Assembly: GCF_042667405.1 (NCBI RefSeq)
Contig: NZ_JBHVAL010000013.1
Span: forward strand, 1 to 64,000
From: Arthrobacter sp042667405
GTDB taxonomy: Bacteria; Actinomycetota; Actinomycetes; Actinomycetales; Micrococcaceae
Direction: 5' to 3'
DNA: 64,000 nucleotides
Shown piece after piece: positions 1 through 7,856 of the stretch. Within the stretch, counting starts at the first letter, position 1. Every line of letters starts with the position of its first letter. Made by a program: the position numbers and the translations under genes. The notes under the pieces are model-generated. The model made no database searches, was not told the DNA's origin, and was given only the letters and a program-made list of their open reading frames with translations.

Positions 1-357
1 ACCGGAAATAACGGCAAGAACATGGCTGCACAAAATTCGAAACCAGCTGAAAACCAGCCCACCACACACGGGGGTGCATGACAGAACTGGCATAATTCAA
101 CCAATCAAAAAACAATCGGTATCAACAAACTTGGCACACTATTGAGTTCTCAAACAACAGACACTACCGGCACCACCACCAACCCCACAGGGCCACTGGA
201 TCGCTCCGAAGCAACTTTTCAAACTTACCCGAACCAGCCGCTCAAAGCAAACCAAACCCCGGGCCTCCCCAACCAACCAGAAGCACACAAAAGCACCACC
301 GGAACCGGTAATTTGAAGGGAGTCGGTCGCCATGATTCCGCATCAGCGGCGGCGACT
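1..357 (-). other. 16S rRNA operon 5' leader (16S gene beyond left edge)
   Basis: Read on the minus strand, this stretch carries TTGAGAACTCAATAGTG followed by TGCCAAG (about 131-154). That element recurs in the 16S leader and the 16S-23S spacer of Arthrobacter-type rRNA operons as an antitermination and processing signal. Two sigma70-like promoters lie just upstream, and tyrS with its terminator lies further upstream, so a 5' leader fits better than an internal spacer. No mature 16S sequence is reached, so the rRNA gene must start left of base 1. ORFs in this C-rich stretch are low-complexity and not credible genes. The identification rests on recognising the element from memory of the genus. 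Confidence 0.65.
212..240 (-). promoter_or_regulatory. Second putative rRNA promoter (P2)
   Basis: On the minus strand a TTGCTT hexamer (240-235) is followed, after exactly 17 bp, by TAAGTT (217-212). It points toward the rRNA leader at the left edge and sits upstream of the conserved antitermination element. Tandem promoters are usual for actinobacterial rRNA operons. Confidence 0.5.
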
Positions 358-363
358 CGAATA

Positions 364-392
364 ACTTTACACGCGCCCCACCCCCACACCAA
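364..392 (-). promoter_or_regulatory. First putative rRNA promoter (P1)
   Basis: TTGGTG (392-387), a 17-bp spacer and TAAAGT (369-364) are read on the minus strand. The -10 is directly preceded by TG, and the sequence just after it (TTATTCGAGTCG) resembles the start region of Arthrobacter rRNA promoters as I remember them. The stretch 393-546 upstream is C-rich on the plus strand with no recognisable gene. Confidence 0.6.
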
Positions 393-546
393 ATCCACCC
401 AAACCCCACCCAAAAACCCCGCAAACACAAGGCAAACCCCGCCAAAACAGCGGACGAAACACCCAAAACACCCAAAAACCCACCCCGTGAAGCCCATCAC
501 ACACCAACCCAACCAACCCAACCACCGCCGTCGAACACCCACCGAG

Positions 547-650
547 CGAGCGAACCCACCAAACCCCGGGAACATGCACGAGCGAACCCACCAAACCCCG
601 GGAACATGAGCGAGCGACCAGCCCAAACCCCGGGAACGTGAGCGAGGGTC
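547..650. repeat. 32-bp tandem repeat array (three copies plus a partial)
   Basis: The phrase CGAGCG recurs at 547, 579 and 611, and CGAGGG at 643, giving an exact 32-bp period. Each unit continues with a CCCACC-like stretch, then AACCCCGGGAAC, then ATG or GTG plus GAG. The same unit and period occur around 6631-7019. The array lies between the tyrS terminator and the rRNA promoters. There are no unique spacers, so it is not a CRISPR array. Confidence 0.85.
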
Positions 651-664
651 CTTAAACACAAAAA

Positions 665-694
665 GGGCCGGCAACCATAACGGTTGCCGGCCCC
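665..694 (-). terminator. Rho-independent terminator of tyrS
   Basis: GGGCCGGCAACC, a six-base loop and GGTTGCCGGCCC form a perfect stem. On the minus strand it is followed by CTTTTTGTGTTT, a good U-tract. It lies 24 bp after the tyrS stop codon. Confidence 0.9.
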
Positions 695-718
695 TTCAGG
701 GCTTCACATCAGGGTGTC

Positions 719-2029
719 CTAGGCGGAAACCTCGATGGTGGCCAGGTTCTTCTTGCCCCTGCGGAGGAGCAAATAGCGGCCGTGAAGCAGCTGGTCCTGA
801 TCGATGACGGTGTCGGGGTCTGAAATCTTGGCGTTGTTCACGTAGGCACCACCTTCGCCAACGGTGCGGCGTGCGGCGGACTTGCTGTCGGAAAGACCCG
901 AGGCGACGAGGAGGTCGATGATGCCCAACGAATCGCTGCCGATCTTCGCGGACGGAAGCTCTGCAGTGGCTGCGGCGAGCGTCGGCTCATCGAGCACGGA
1001 CAGGTCACCGTTACCGAAGACAGCCGCGGAGGCAGCAATCACCTTCTCGGTTGCCTCGACTCCGTGGACCAGCGAGGTCACTTCGTACGCAAGCTTCTTC
1101 TGGCCTTCACGGGCAAACGGGCGCTCAGCCACGGACTCCCCCAAAGCTTCGATCTCGGCACGGGAAAGGAACGTGAACACCTTGAGCCGGTCCACCACGT
1201 CAGCATCGGCCGTGTTCAACCAGAACTGGTAGAACGTGTACGGGCTGCACATTTCCGGGTCCAACCAGATGGCGTTGCCCTCGGACTTGCCGAACTTGGT
1301 GCCGTCGGAGTTGGTGATCAGCGGCGTTCCCAGGGCATGAACGCTCTTGCCCTCCACCTTGCGGATGAGCTCGGTTCCGCTGGTGAGGTTGCCCCACTGG
1401 TCCGAACCGCCGGTCTGCAGCGCACAACCGTAGTCGCGGAAAAGCTGAAGGTAGTCCATACCTTGCAGGATCTGGTAGCTGAACTCGGTGTAGCTGATGC
1501 CCTCGTCCGAGTTCAGGCGCGAAGCCACGGCATCCTTGCGCAACATGGTGCCCACGCGGAAGTGCTTACCGATCTCCCGGAGGAAGTCGATGGCGCTCAG
1601 CGGAGCAGTCCAGTCAAGGTTGTTCACCATGCGCGCTGCGTTGTCGCCCTCAAAGCTGAGGAAGCGACGCACCTGGCCCTGCAGGTAGCCCACCCACTCC
1701 GTCACGGTTTCCTTGGTGTTCAAGGTGCGTTCCGCCGTCGGACGCGGGTCGCCAATGAGGCCGGTGGAGCCGCCCACCAAGCCGAGTGGCTTGTGGCCGG
1801 CTAACTGGAGGCGACGCATCAGCAACAACTGCACGAGGTTGCCCAGGTGCAGCGACGGCGCAGTGGGATCGAAGCCACAGTAATACGTGATCGGGTCCGC
1901 GGCGAGCAGTTTTTCCAGTTCAGTTTCATCAGTGGAAACGTGGACCAGGCCGCGCCATTTGAGCTCCTGCCAGATGTTGGCAAAGGCTGGATCGTTGTGC
2001 TGGGACTCGATGTTGTTTACGTGTGACAC
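719..2029 (-). CDS. tyrS: Tyrosine--tRNA ligase
   Basis: Class I aminoacyl-tRNA synthetase that charges tRNA-Tyr in the cytoplasm. The 436-aa protein has the HIGH-like motif HLGN at residues 61-64, the KMSKS-type loop KFGKS at 245-249, the tyrosine-site segment with YQILQGMDYLQLF (about 185-197), and a C-terminal S4-type RNA-binding domain (about 370-436). Length is normal for the family. The reading frame stays open 33 codons further upstream, but that part overlaps the end of the preceding gene. I chose the GTG at 2029 because the family homology begins there and a TAACTT hexamer ends 7 nt before it, the arrangement of a leaderless message. The gene sits upstream of an rRNA operon. Confidence 0.96.
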   Translation of the reverse strand: MSHVNNIESQHNDPAFANIWQELKWRGLVHVSTDETELEKLLAADPITYYCGFDPTAPSLHLGNLVQLLLMRRLQLAGHKPLGLVGGSTGLIGDPRPTAERTLNTKETVTEWVGYLQGQVRRFLSFEGDNAARMVNNLDWTAPLSAIDFLREIGKHFRVGTMLRKDAVASRLNSDEGISYTEFSYQILQGMDYLQLFRDYGCALQTGGSDQWGNLTSGTELIRKVEGKSVHALGTPLITNSDGTKFGKSEGNAIWLDPEMCSPYTFYQFWLNTADADVVDRLKVFTFLSRAEIEALGESVAERPFAREGQKKLAYEVTSLVHGVEATEKVIAASAAVFGNGDLSVLDEPTLAAATAELPSAKIGSDSLGIIDLLVASGLSDSKSAARRTVGEGGAYVNNAKISDPDTVIDQDQLLHGRYLLLRRGKKNLATIEVSA

Positions 2030-2042
2030 GAGATCTAAGTTA
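2030..2042 (-). promoter_or_regulatory. -10 element placing tyrS as a leaderless transcript
   Basis: TAACTT (2042-2037) is followed by seven bases and then the GTG start. There is no Shine-Dalgarno. A TANNNT hexamer 6-8 nt before the start codon is typical of leaderless actinobacterial genes. No clear -35 is visible. Confidence 0.45.
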
Positions 2043-2066
2043 GCAGGGTTGCGGGTGCCGGTTTGC

Positions 2067-4295
2067 CTAGCGCTCGATGCCGGCTGGCACGGGTGCCCCC
2101 GCAATGAGGCGCAGCCGCTGCGTGGCACGCGTCATCGCAACGTAGAGGTCGCCTACCTTGCCGTGCTCGTGGTTGAGCATGGCAGCCGGTTCCAGGACTA
2201 CAACGCCGTCGAATTCCAGCCCCTTCGCTTCCTTGGGACTGATCACCACGATGTCCTGCTCATAGCTGCCTGCACCGGCGCCGATACGGTGTCCGTAGAC
2301 CTCCTTGAGCGCGGTGGTTGCCTGGGGCAGCAAGGGACCGTCGGCAATGACGGCCAGCAGGCCGCCGTCGATCGCTTCCAGTTCTTCCGGCAGGACTTCA
2401 ACCAGGCGCTGCACTATGCCCTCAGCGTCCACGCGGTCGATGATCGGCGACCATTTGCCCTCACGCACGGCCTTCGGTGCCGAGACCACGAGCCCTGCCC
2501 GGTTGGCCATGCGGACTGCGGCCTCAGCAATCTGGCTGGGCGTGCGGTAGTTGACCGTCAGCTCCTCCAGCGTCCAGCGGTCACCGAACGACGGCGCCAG
2601 CGCGCTTTGCCACGAATTGGCACCAGCTGCTGCACTCGTTTGCGCGATGTCGCCGACGATGGTGAAGGACTTCAGCGGGCAGCGGCGCACCAGGAGCCGC
2701 CACTGCATGGGCGAAAGTTCCTGGGCCTCGTCAACCACGATGTGTCCGAATGCCCACGACCGGTCGCTCGTGGCGCGCTCGGCGGCCGTGAGGCGGCTTT
2801 CGCGCTCCTGGTTCTGTTCTGCGAGTTCTTCGGCCGTGACCAAGACATCGACGCCCATGGAAGCCATGTTGACCAGGGTCTGCTTGGCGTTGGCGAGGTC
2901 GCGCGCCCGGTCAGCTTCCTGCTGGGCAAGTCCCCTGCCGGCTGCCGGATCCAGCTCACCGAGGAGCTCGGCGGCCTCGTCCAGCAGCGGAACGTCCGCC
3001 TCGGTCCAGGGCGCGTCAACAGGCCGCTGGAGCAACGAACGCTGTTCCGGAGTCAGGTGCGGCGTGCAGGCTTCAAGGATGGCAGGCTTGCTGAAGAGCT
3101 CCGAGATGAGCTTCTCCGGCGTCATCGGCATCCAGCACAGGTTCAGCGCGATGCGGACATCGCGGGCGGAACGGACGTCCTCGGCAAGGTAGGCGCGGTC
3201 GGCATTGTTGCCGATGTTCGATTCCTCGACCAGGTCCGTCAATTGTTCCGTGAGTTCACGAAGGAGGATCTTCACGAACGTGAGTCGTGCCTCGTTGTGC
3301 GGCTTGCCCGTGGCGCGCGCCTTTTCACGGGCGCGGCGGACCTGGCGCACAGTTAGGGTCAGCTTCCGCGAATCCACTTCCAGAACGCGGTCTTCGGCCG
3401 GCGTACGCTGCCGGTTGGCCACAGCGTTGGCCACGACCTTTGCCATGTCCAGTTTGCCCTTGAGCGCCGCGACATCGGCGTTTTCTTCGGGCACGGCGTG
3501 GATACCTGGCATCAGGCGGCCCAGGCTGGCCATGACCACACCTGTCTCGCCCAGGGAAGGCAGCACACGCTCGATGTAATGCATGAAGGACGACGACGGG
3601 CCTACCAGCAGCACACCCGCGCTCTTGAGCCGCTCGCGGTGGGTGTACAGCAGGTAAGCAGCGCGGTGCAGGGCAACAGCGGTCTTGCCGGTGCCCGGAC
3701 CACCCTGGACCACAAGGGCTCCGGAGATGGACGAGCGGATGATCCGGTCCTGTTCGGACTGGATGGTGCCTACGATGTCCGACATGCGGCCTGTGCGCTT
3801 GGAGTTCAATGCCGCCAGCAGGGCGCCCTCGCCCTGCAGCGAGTCGTTGTCTGCGAGCATCCCTGCATCCAGGACGTCGTCCTCAATGGCCTTGACGTCA
3901 CGACCCTGAAGAATCAGGTGCCGACGACGACGCACGCCCTGCCGGTCAAAGGCGGTCGCCTGGTAGAAATGGCCCGCTTCGGGAGCGCGCCAGTCCACCA
4001 TGAGGCGCTGGAGATCGGCCGTGGACAGCCCGATGCGGCCGATGTACTGTGCTTCGCCCGAATCAAGATCCAAGCGGCCAAAAACCAAGCGGTCGTCGAC
4101 GGCGTCGAGCTGGGCCAGGCGGTCCTCGTACAGTGCCGCGAACGCATCGCGCTCTGAGACGTTCTGCATGGTTCCCACCGCGCCCGCCTTGCGCACCTGC
4201 GCCAGCTGGGCGCGCTTTTCGGCGCGCAGCTCATCGAGCCGGGCGTAGAGCCCGGCAACGTATTCCTGCTCGTGGACCAAATCAGCGTCGTGCAT
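2067..4295 (-). CDS. HelD/HelR-family RNA polymerase recycling ATPase (UvrD-like helicase fold)
   Basis: A 742-aa superfamily 1 ATPase. A charged N-terminal region suited to a coiled coil (residues about 5-60) precedes a conserved block with DWRAPEAGHFYQ (101-112), Walker A GGPGTGKT (198-205), a DEAQ-type Walker B (VDEAQEL, about 525) and C-terminal helicase motifs (KEAKGLEF and YVAMTRA). This layout matches actinobacterial HelD/HelR proteins, which dissociate stalled or rifamycin-bound RNA polymerase, rather than a DNA-repair UvrD. The ATG at 4295 follows an AGGGGT ribosome-binding sequence, and a TAGAAT hexamer lies at 4337-4332. An imperfect GGGG-N8-CCCC inverted repeat sits at 4359-4374. 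Family assignment is firm. A role in rifamycin resistance is inference only. Confidence 0.85.
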   Translation of the reverse strand: MHDADLVHEQEYVAGLYARLDELRAEKRAQLAQVRKAGAVGTMQNVSERDAFAALYEDRLAQLDAVDDRLVFGRLDLDSGEAQYIGRIGLSTADLQRLMVDWRAPEAGHFYQATAFDRQGVRRRRHLILQGRDVKAIEDDVLDAGMLADNDSLQGEGALLAALNSKRTGRMSDIVGTIQSEQDRIIRSSISGALVVQGGPGTGKTAVALHRAAYLLYTHRERLKSAGVLLVGPSSSFMHYIERVLPSLGETGVVMASLGRLMPGIHAVPEENADVAALKGKLDMAKVVANAVANRQRTPAEDRVLEVDSRKLTLTVRQVRRAREKARATGKPHNEARLTFVKILLRELTEQLTDLVEESNIGNNADRAYLAEDVRSARDVRIALNLCWMPMTPEKLISELFSKPAILEACTPHLTPEQRSLLQRPVDAPWTEADVPLLDEAAELLGELDPAAGRGLAQQEADRARDLANAKQTLVNMASMGVDVLVTAEELAEQNQERESRLTAAERATSDRSWAFGHIVVDEAQELSPMQWRLLVRRCPLKSFTIVGDIAQTSAAAGANSWQSALAPSFGDRWTLEELTVNYRTPSQIAEAAVRMANRAGLVVSAPKAVREGKWSPIIDRVDAEGIVQRLVEVLPEELEAIDGGLLAVIADGPLLPQATTALKEVYGHRIGAGAGSYEQDIVVISPKEAKGLEFDGVVVLEPAAMLNHEHGKVGDLYVAMTRATQRLRLIAGAPVPAGIER

Positions 4296-4385
4296 CGAAC
4301 CGTAACCCCTATCGCAAAAGACAGACCTACCATTCTACAGCGATTTTGGTAAACGTGTGGGGTACAACCTCCCCGACGGATCACA

Positions 4386-5054
4386 TTAGGGAGCGATGGA
4401 ACTTTTCCGGGGCCGGGCCGCTTTGTACCTGGACACCGTGGGGTCGTCCTCGATCCAGAAACGCCACGGATAGTCGGTGGTTCCGCCAGGCCCCGCCACT
4501 CCAACTCGAGGGCCACTGACGACGGCAGGTGCGGGAGACTCCGGCAACCACAGGTGGAACGGCTCGGCGAGCGCGTCACGGCCGGTGTCCGCCGTCGTGA
4601 GCCCCAAGGCGGAAGCGAGCCGTGCCGGGCCGCTGGCCAGATCCTTGGGTGCTTTGGAAGCCGGCCGCCGTAACGTGGCGAGGCCTTCGCCGTCGACAAT
4701 CTCGCCGGCCCTCAGAAGCAAGGCCGAAGCTTTGCCCTCCGGGCCACAAACCAGGTTCGCGCAGTAGTGCATGCCGTAGGTGAAGTAGACGTACAAGAAC
4801 CCCGCTGGCCCGAACATCGGCGCATTGCGGGCCGTGGGACCGCCGAAAGTGTGTGAGCCAGGGTCCGGGTGTTCGGAGTCCCGCGGGCCCATGTAGGCTT
4901 CCACCTCCGTCAACCGCACCGAAACCGGGCCTGCGTCCGAGTGGTGCGTCAGGACGGCCCCCAGGATGAGCGGCGCAACGACGCGTGCGTCTCCCTCAAG
5001 AAACGTGCGCACTGCATCGGGGTCGCTGACCCCATTTTCCGCTGACCAACCCAT
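4386..5054 (-). CDS. DNA-3-methyladenine glycosylase, AAG/Mpg family
   Basis: A 222-aa monofunctional glycosylase that excises alkylated purines at the start of base-excision repair. Visible family features are the catalytic Glu52 in VEAYMG, the DNA-intercalating region with FTYGMHYCANLVC (91-103), and the SHTFGGPTARNAPM segment (67-80). Length fits the family. The ATG at 5054 has no clear Shine-Dalgarno. TAGGGT, preceded by TGC as an extended -10, lies seven bases before it, so the message may be leaderless. The gene is divergent from the Ada-AlkA fusion, 83 bp away, so two unrelated 3-methyladenine glycosylase folds lie back to back. Confidence 0.94.
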   Translation of the reverse strand: MGWSAENGVSDPDAVRTFLEGDARVVAPLILGAVLTHHSDAGPVSVRLTEVEAYMGPRDSEHPDPGSHTFGGPTARNAPMFGPAGFLYVYFTYGMHYCANLVCGPEGKASALLLRAGEIVDGEGLATLRRPASKAPKDLASGPARLASALGLTTADTGRDALAEPFHLWLPESPAPAVVSGPRVGVAGPGGTTDYPWRFWIEDDPTVSRYKAARPRKSSIAP

Positions 5055-5137
5055 GTCCTCGACCCTAGCAAAACACCATCAACGGCCATGTCCGATTTCC
5101 GCTAGAAGTCTCCTCCTGCGGCTGGAAGGATGAACCC

Positions 5138-6631
5138 ATGGACTTCTGGCAGCGCTACAAGGCGATCGACGCCCGCGACACCCGCTTCGATGGCCAATTC
5201 TTCACGGCGGTCAGTACCACGGGCATCTACTGCCGGCCATCGTGCCCGGCCCGCACGCCAAAAGCCGAGAACGTCACCTTCTACGAAACCTCTGCCGCCG
5301 CGCACGAGGCAGGGTACCGCGCGTGCAAGCGTTGCCTGCCCGAGGCCGTACCGGGGACCCCGGCTTGGAATCTGCGCTCGGACGTCGCCGGGCGCGCCAT
5401 GCGCTTGATCAACGACGGCGTAATCACCCGCGAAGGAGTCGACGGGCTGGCCCGTCGGTTGGGCTACTCGGCACGGCAGCTCAACCGCATCCTGGGGCAC
5501 GAATTGGGAGCAGGACCGCTGTCTCTGGCGCGGGCCAGCAGGGCCCAGACGGCCAGGACACTGCTGGTCTCCACCGACATGCCGCTCGCGGACGTGGCCT
5601 TCGCCTCGGGGTTCAACAGCATCCGGCAATTCAACGACACAATGGGCGAGGTCTTCGCCATGACCCCGACGGCGGTGCGGGCCACGGCGGTTCGGGGCAC
5701 GGCCGTCCGGGCAGCGGCTTCCGCTCCGGGGGCGGCACCCGCCACGCTGACACTTAACCTGCCGTATCGGGAACCGTTCGACCCCGGGATCTTCGACTTC
5801 CTGGCGGTTCGTGCGGTACCGGGCATCGAAGCGGCTGAAGATGGAACTGACGGAACCGCCCCCGGCACACTCACGTACCGCCGAACTTTGCGGCTCCCGC
5901 GCGGTACGGCGTCGTTCACCGTCACCTACAGCCCGTCTTTGCCTGGCAAACCAATGCGTTTGACCGCCTCAGCTGTGGACCTGCATGACCTTCCTGCACT
6001 GTTGAGCCGGGTGCGGAGGCTCTTCGACCTCGATGCGGATCCGCAGGCGATCGATAGTGCCCTTGCGCTGGATCCCCGGCTCTCTGAGAGCATCAGGGCC
6101 ATCGCCGGAATCAGGGTTCCTGGGGCAGTTGATCCACAGGAGCTGCTGATCCGGGCGATGATCGGGCAACAGATCACGGTCGCTGCGGCCCGGACTGCCC
6201 TGACGCAGTTGTCAGTGGCAGGGTCACGCGCAGAAGGCACCGTGTCCGGTCCGGACCGGCTGTTTCCGACGGCGGCAGAAATCGCCGAACACGGTCGCGC
6301 GCTGCTGCGGGGACCGCAGCGCCGGATCGACTCCATCATTGCCGTGGCCGAAGCGATGGCTTCAGAGGCTCTCGAATTCGGTTACGGGGACGACCTCGAA
6401 AGCCTCGGACGCAAGCTTCTTCCCCTGACCGGGGTGGGTCCGTGGACAGTCGGCTACGTGGCCATGAGGGTACTTGGCGCGCCGGATGTCTTTCTCGCCA
6501 ACGACGCCGCCGTGCGTAACGGCGTCAAGGCGCTGCCCGCCGGCCTCGGGCTCAGCGCCGATTTCCGGGAAGTGAGTCCCTGGCGCTCATACGCCACGAT
6601 GCACTTGTGGCGGGCAGCCGCCAAGCGCTGA
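5138..6631 (+). CDS. Ada-AlkA fusion: methyl-phosphotriester sensor/AraC HTH with DNA-3-methyladenine glycosylase II
   Basis: A 497-aa fusion. The N-terminal Ada domain has four zinc cysteines, Cys32, Cys36, Cys63 and Cys66, with the spacing of E. coli Ada; the first is the methyl acceptor. An AraC-type HTH follows (about 85-185), then an AlkA N-terminal domain (about 215-320) and an HhH-GPD glycosylase domain with GVGPWTVGYVAMR and the likely catalytic Asp456 in the VFLAND segment. It lacks the O6-methylguanine methyltransferase domain of Ada. GGAAGGA precedes the ATG with normal spacing. By analogy it would repair alkylated bases and activate its own or neighbouring repair genes. Fusions of this kind are known in actinobacteria. 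Confidence 0.93.
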   Translation: MDFWQRYKAIDARDTRFDGQFFTAVSTTGIYCRPSCPARTPKAENVTFYETSAAAHEAGYRACKRCLPEAVPGTPAWNLRSDVAGRAMRLINDGVITREGVDGLARRLGYSARQLNRILGHELGAGPLSLARASRAQTARTLLVSTDMPLADVAFASGFNSIRQFNDTMGEVFAMTPTAVRATAVRGTAVRAAASAPGAAPATLTLNLPYREPFDPGIFDFLAVRAVPGIEAAEDGTDGTAPGTLTYRRTLRLPRGTASFTVTYSPSLPGKPMRLTASAVDLHDLPALLSRVRRLFDLDADPQAIDSALALDPRLSESIRAIAGIRVPGAVDPQELLIRAMIGQQITVAAARTALTQLSVAGSRAEGTVSGPDRLFPTAAEIAEHGRALLRGPQRRIDSIIAVAEAMASEALEFGYGDDLESLGRKLLPLTGVGPWTVGYVAMRVLGAPDVFLANDAAVRNGVKALPAGLGLSADFREVSPWRSYATMHLWRAAAKR

Positions 6632-6758
6632 CCCTCGTTCACATCCCCCCACCTTCCACCCAACCCTTGTTCACATCCCGGGGCGATCCACCCACCCCTC
6701 GCTCACATCCCCCGACCTTCCACCCAACCCTCGTCCACATCCCGATGCGCCCCCGGCG
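6631..6758. repeat. 32-bp tandem repeat array, inverted orientation
   Basis: Starting at the alkA stop codon, the phrase G(T/C)(T/C)CACATC recurs at 6637, 6669, 6701 and 6733, an exact 32-bp period over four copies. Its reverse complement, GATGTGA(G/A)CGAGGG, is the core of the forward arrays at 547-650 and 6892-7019. This array therefore faces the next one across the N gap, and the two could form a long imperfect hairpin. Confidence 0.85.
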
Positions 6759-6792
6759 TCGAACGGCTACCGCGCAACGACGGAACGTGAGC

Positions 6793-6891
6793 NNNNNNNN
6801 NNNNNNNNNNNNNNNNNNNNNNNNNNNNNNNNNNNNNNNNNNNNNNNNNNNNNNNNNNNNNNNNNNNNNNNNNNNNNNNNNNNNNNNNNNN
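6793..6891. other. Assembly gap of 99 N inside the repeat region
   Basis: A run of 99 N lies between repeat arrays of opposite orientation. The base just before it (GGAACGTGAGC) and the base just after it (CGAGCGTGCCC) are parts of the same forward 32-bp unit, so the missing sequence is probably more copies. True length is unknown. Confidence 0.9.
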
Positions 6892-7019
6892 CGAGCGTGC
6901 CCACCCAACCCCGGGAACGTGAGCGAGCGTGCCCACCCAACCCCGGGAACGTGAGCGAGCGTGCCCACCCAACCCCGGGAACGTGAGCGAGCGTGCCCAC
7001 CCAACCCCGGGAACGTGAG
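6892..7019. repeat. 32-bp tandem repeat array, forward orientation
   Basis: Four nearly identical units start at 6892, 6924, 6956 and 6988 (exact 32-bp period). Each reads CGAGCGTGCCCACCC, AACCCCGGGAAC, then GTGAG. Unlike the first array they are almost perfectly conserved, suggesting recent amplification. The last unit runs to within 14 bp of the stop codon of the next gene, so the array fills a convergent intergenic region. Confidence 0.9.
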
Positions 7020-7032
7020 AGAGGGTGCGGGA

Positions 7033-7779
7033 TTACCGGGTGGTTGGCTCTGCGGGGACTCCAGCGGGCCAAGGAAGGAGCTCGGGCAGGTCCACGCCGT
7101 CGGCGGCTGCCGTGGCGCGGAGCGAACCCAGGCTCGGCTCCCTGCCCGCCAGCCACGCAGCGATATCCGTGATCATGCCCGTGATCGCGATGGACGTTCC
7201 TCCACTGCCAAGTGTCCGTGGCGGCAGACCGGTAGGCTGCAGCACGAACTTGTACTCCCCCGGGACCCTTGCAGTGAGGAAGTCGAACAGGTGCTCACAG
7301 AAGGCCCGGCTCCAGGTCTCCGGCCCGAAACCCAAACCAAGGTCAGAGGCATGGATGGTCAGTTCGCGCCACAGTGCCAGGCCGCCGTCGAGCACTGTTC
7401 CGTCCCTGTAGCTGATGCGCGCCTGCCATCCGTCCGGATCCAGAGCATCGAACGCTGCAATCGCCGAATCAACCGCTGTGGTGACGGACGCCGTGTGCTC
7501 GTCCAGGCTGTGACCGGCGGCGAGGTTGATGGCTTTGGTCCGGCCCTCCATGCCGCCGTCGTACAGTTCGATCTTTTCTCCCCGCCGCGCGTACTCCAGC
7601 TGCCGTGCCATGGCATTGGCAATGCCGGTGAGGTGCGCCAGCACGTGGCCCCGCGTCCAGCCGGGAAGTTCAGACGGTTCAGTGACGGATGATTCGTCCA
7701 TCTTGGCGAGGAGGCGGGTGAGGTTGCCGGCGGCTTTGTGAAGCTCTGCGGGCAGCGCCTCTGCTGTGATCAGGGTCAT
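7033..7779 (-). CDS. Maleylpyruvate isomerase family mycothiol-dependent enzyme (DinB_2 fold)
   Basis: A 248-aa protein. The N-terminal helical-bundle domain has LPGWTRGHVLAHL (metal-site His, about residues 40-52), a second conserved stretch around NAMARQLEYARRGE, and a C-terminal SCP2-like region with FGPETWSRAF. This is the TIGR03083-type actinobacterial family, thiol-dependent enzymes thought to use mycothiol; the substrate of this member cannot be told. TAGCAT ends 6 nt before the ATG at 7779, so the message may be leaderless. The start region also has GGGG as a weak ribosome-binding alternative. The 3' end abuts the repeat array. Confidence 0.85.
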   Translation of the reverse strand: MTLITAEALPAELHKAAGNLTRLLAKMDESSVTEPSELPGWTRGHVLAHLTGIANAMARQLEYARRGEKIELYDGGMEGRTKAINLAAGHSLDEHTASVTTAVDSAIAAFDALDPDGWQARISYRDGTVLDGGLALWRELTIHASDLGLGFGPETWSRAFCEHLFDFLTARVPGEYKFVLQPTGLPPRTLGSGGTSIAITGMITDIAAWLAGREPSLGSLRATAAADGVDLPELLPWPAGVPAEPTTR

Positions 7780-7810
7780 AGCCCCATGCTAGTGCACCCT
7801 TAAACGGAGG

Positions 7811-7840
7811 GCGGGATGACGCCCGAAGGCACCATCCCGC
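7811..7840 (-). terminator. Possible terminator of the arginine operon
   Basis: GCGGGATG (7811-7818) pairs perfectly with CATCCCGC (7833-7840) across a 14-base loop, directly after the argH stop. On the minus strand the next bases are CCTCCGTTTAAG, a poor U-tract, so termination is plausible but not certain. Confidence 0.45.
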
Positions 7841-7856
7841 TCTGCTGAAGCGAAGG

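Noticed and set aside
142..609. Long Pro/Thr/Asn-rich ORF on the plus strand
   Set aside because: Low-complexity translation of C-rich DNA over rRNA leader, promoters and repeats; no ribosome-binding site or domain.
4359..4374. Rifamycin-associated element before the HelR-like gene
   Set aside because: GGGG-N8-CCCC is near the promoter but does not match the element's sequence as I remember it; left as a note only.
547..7019. CRISPR array
   Set aside because: Repeats are directly adjacent at a 32-bp period with no unique spacers and no cas genes.
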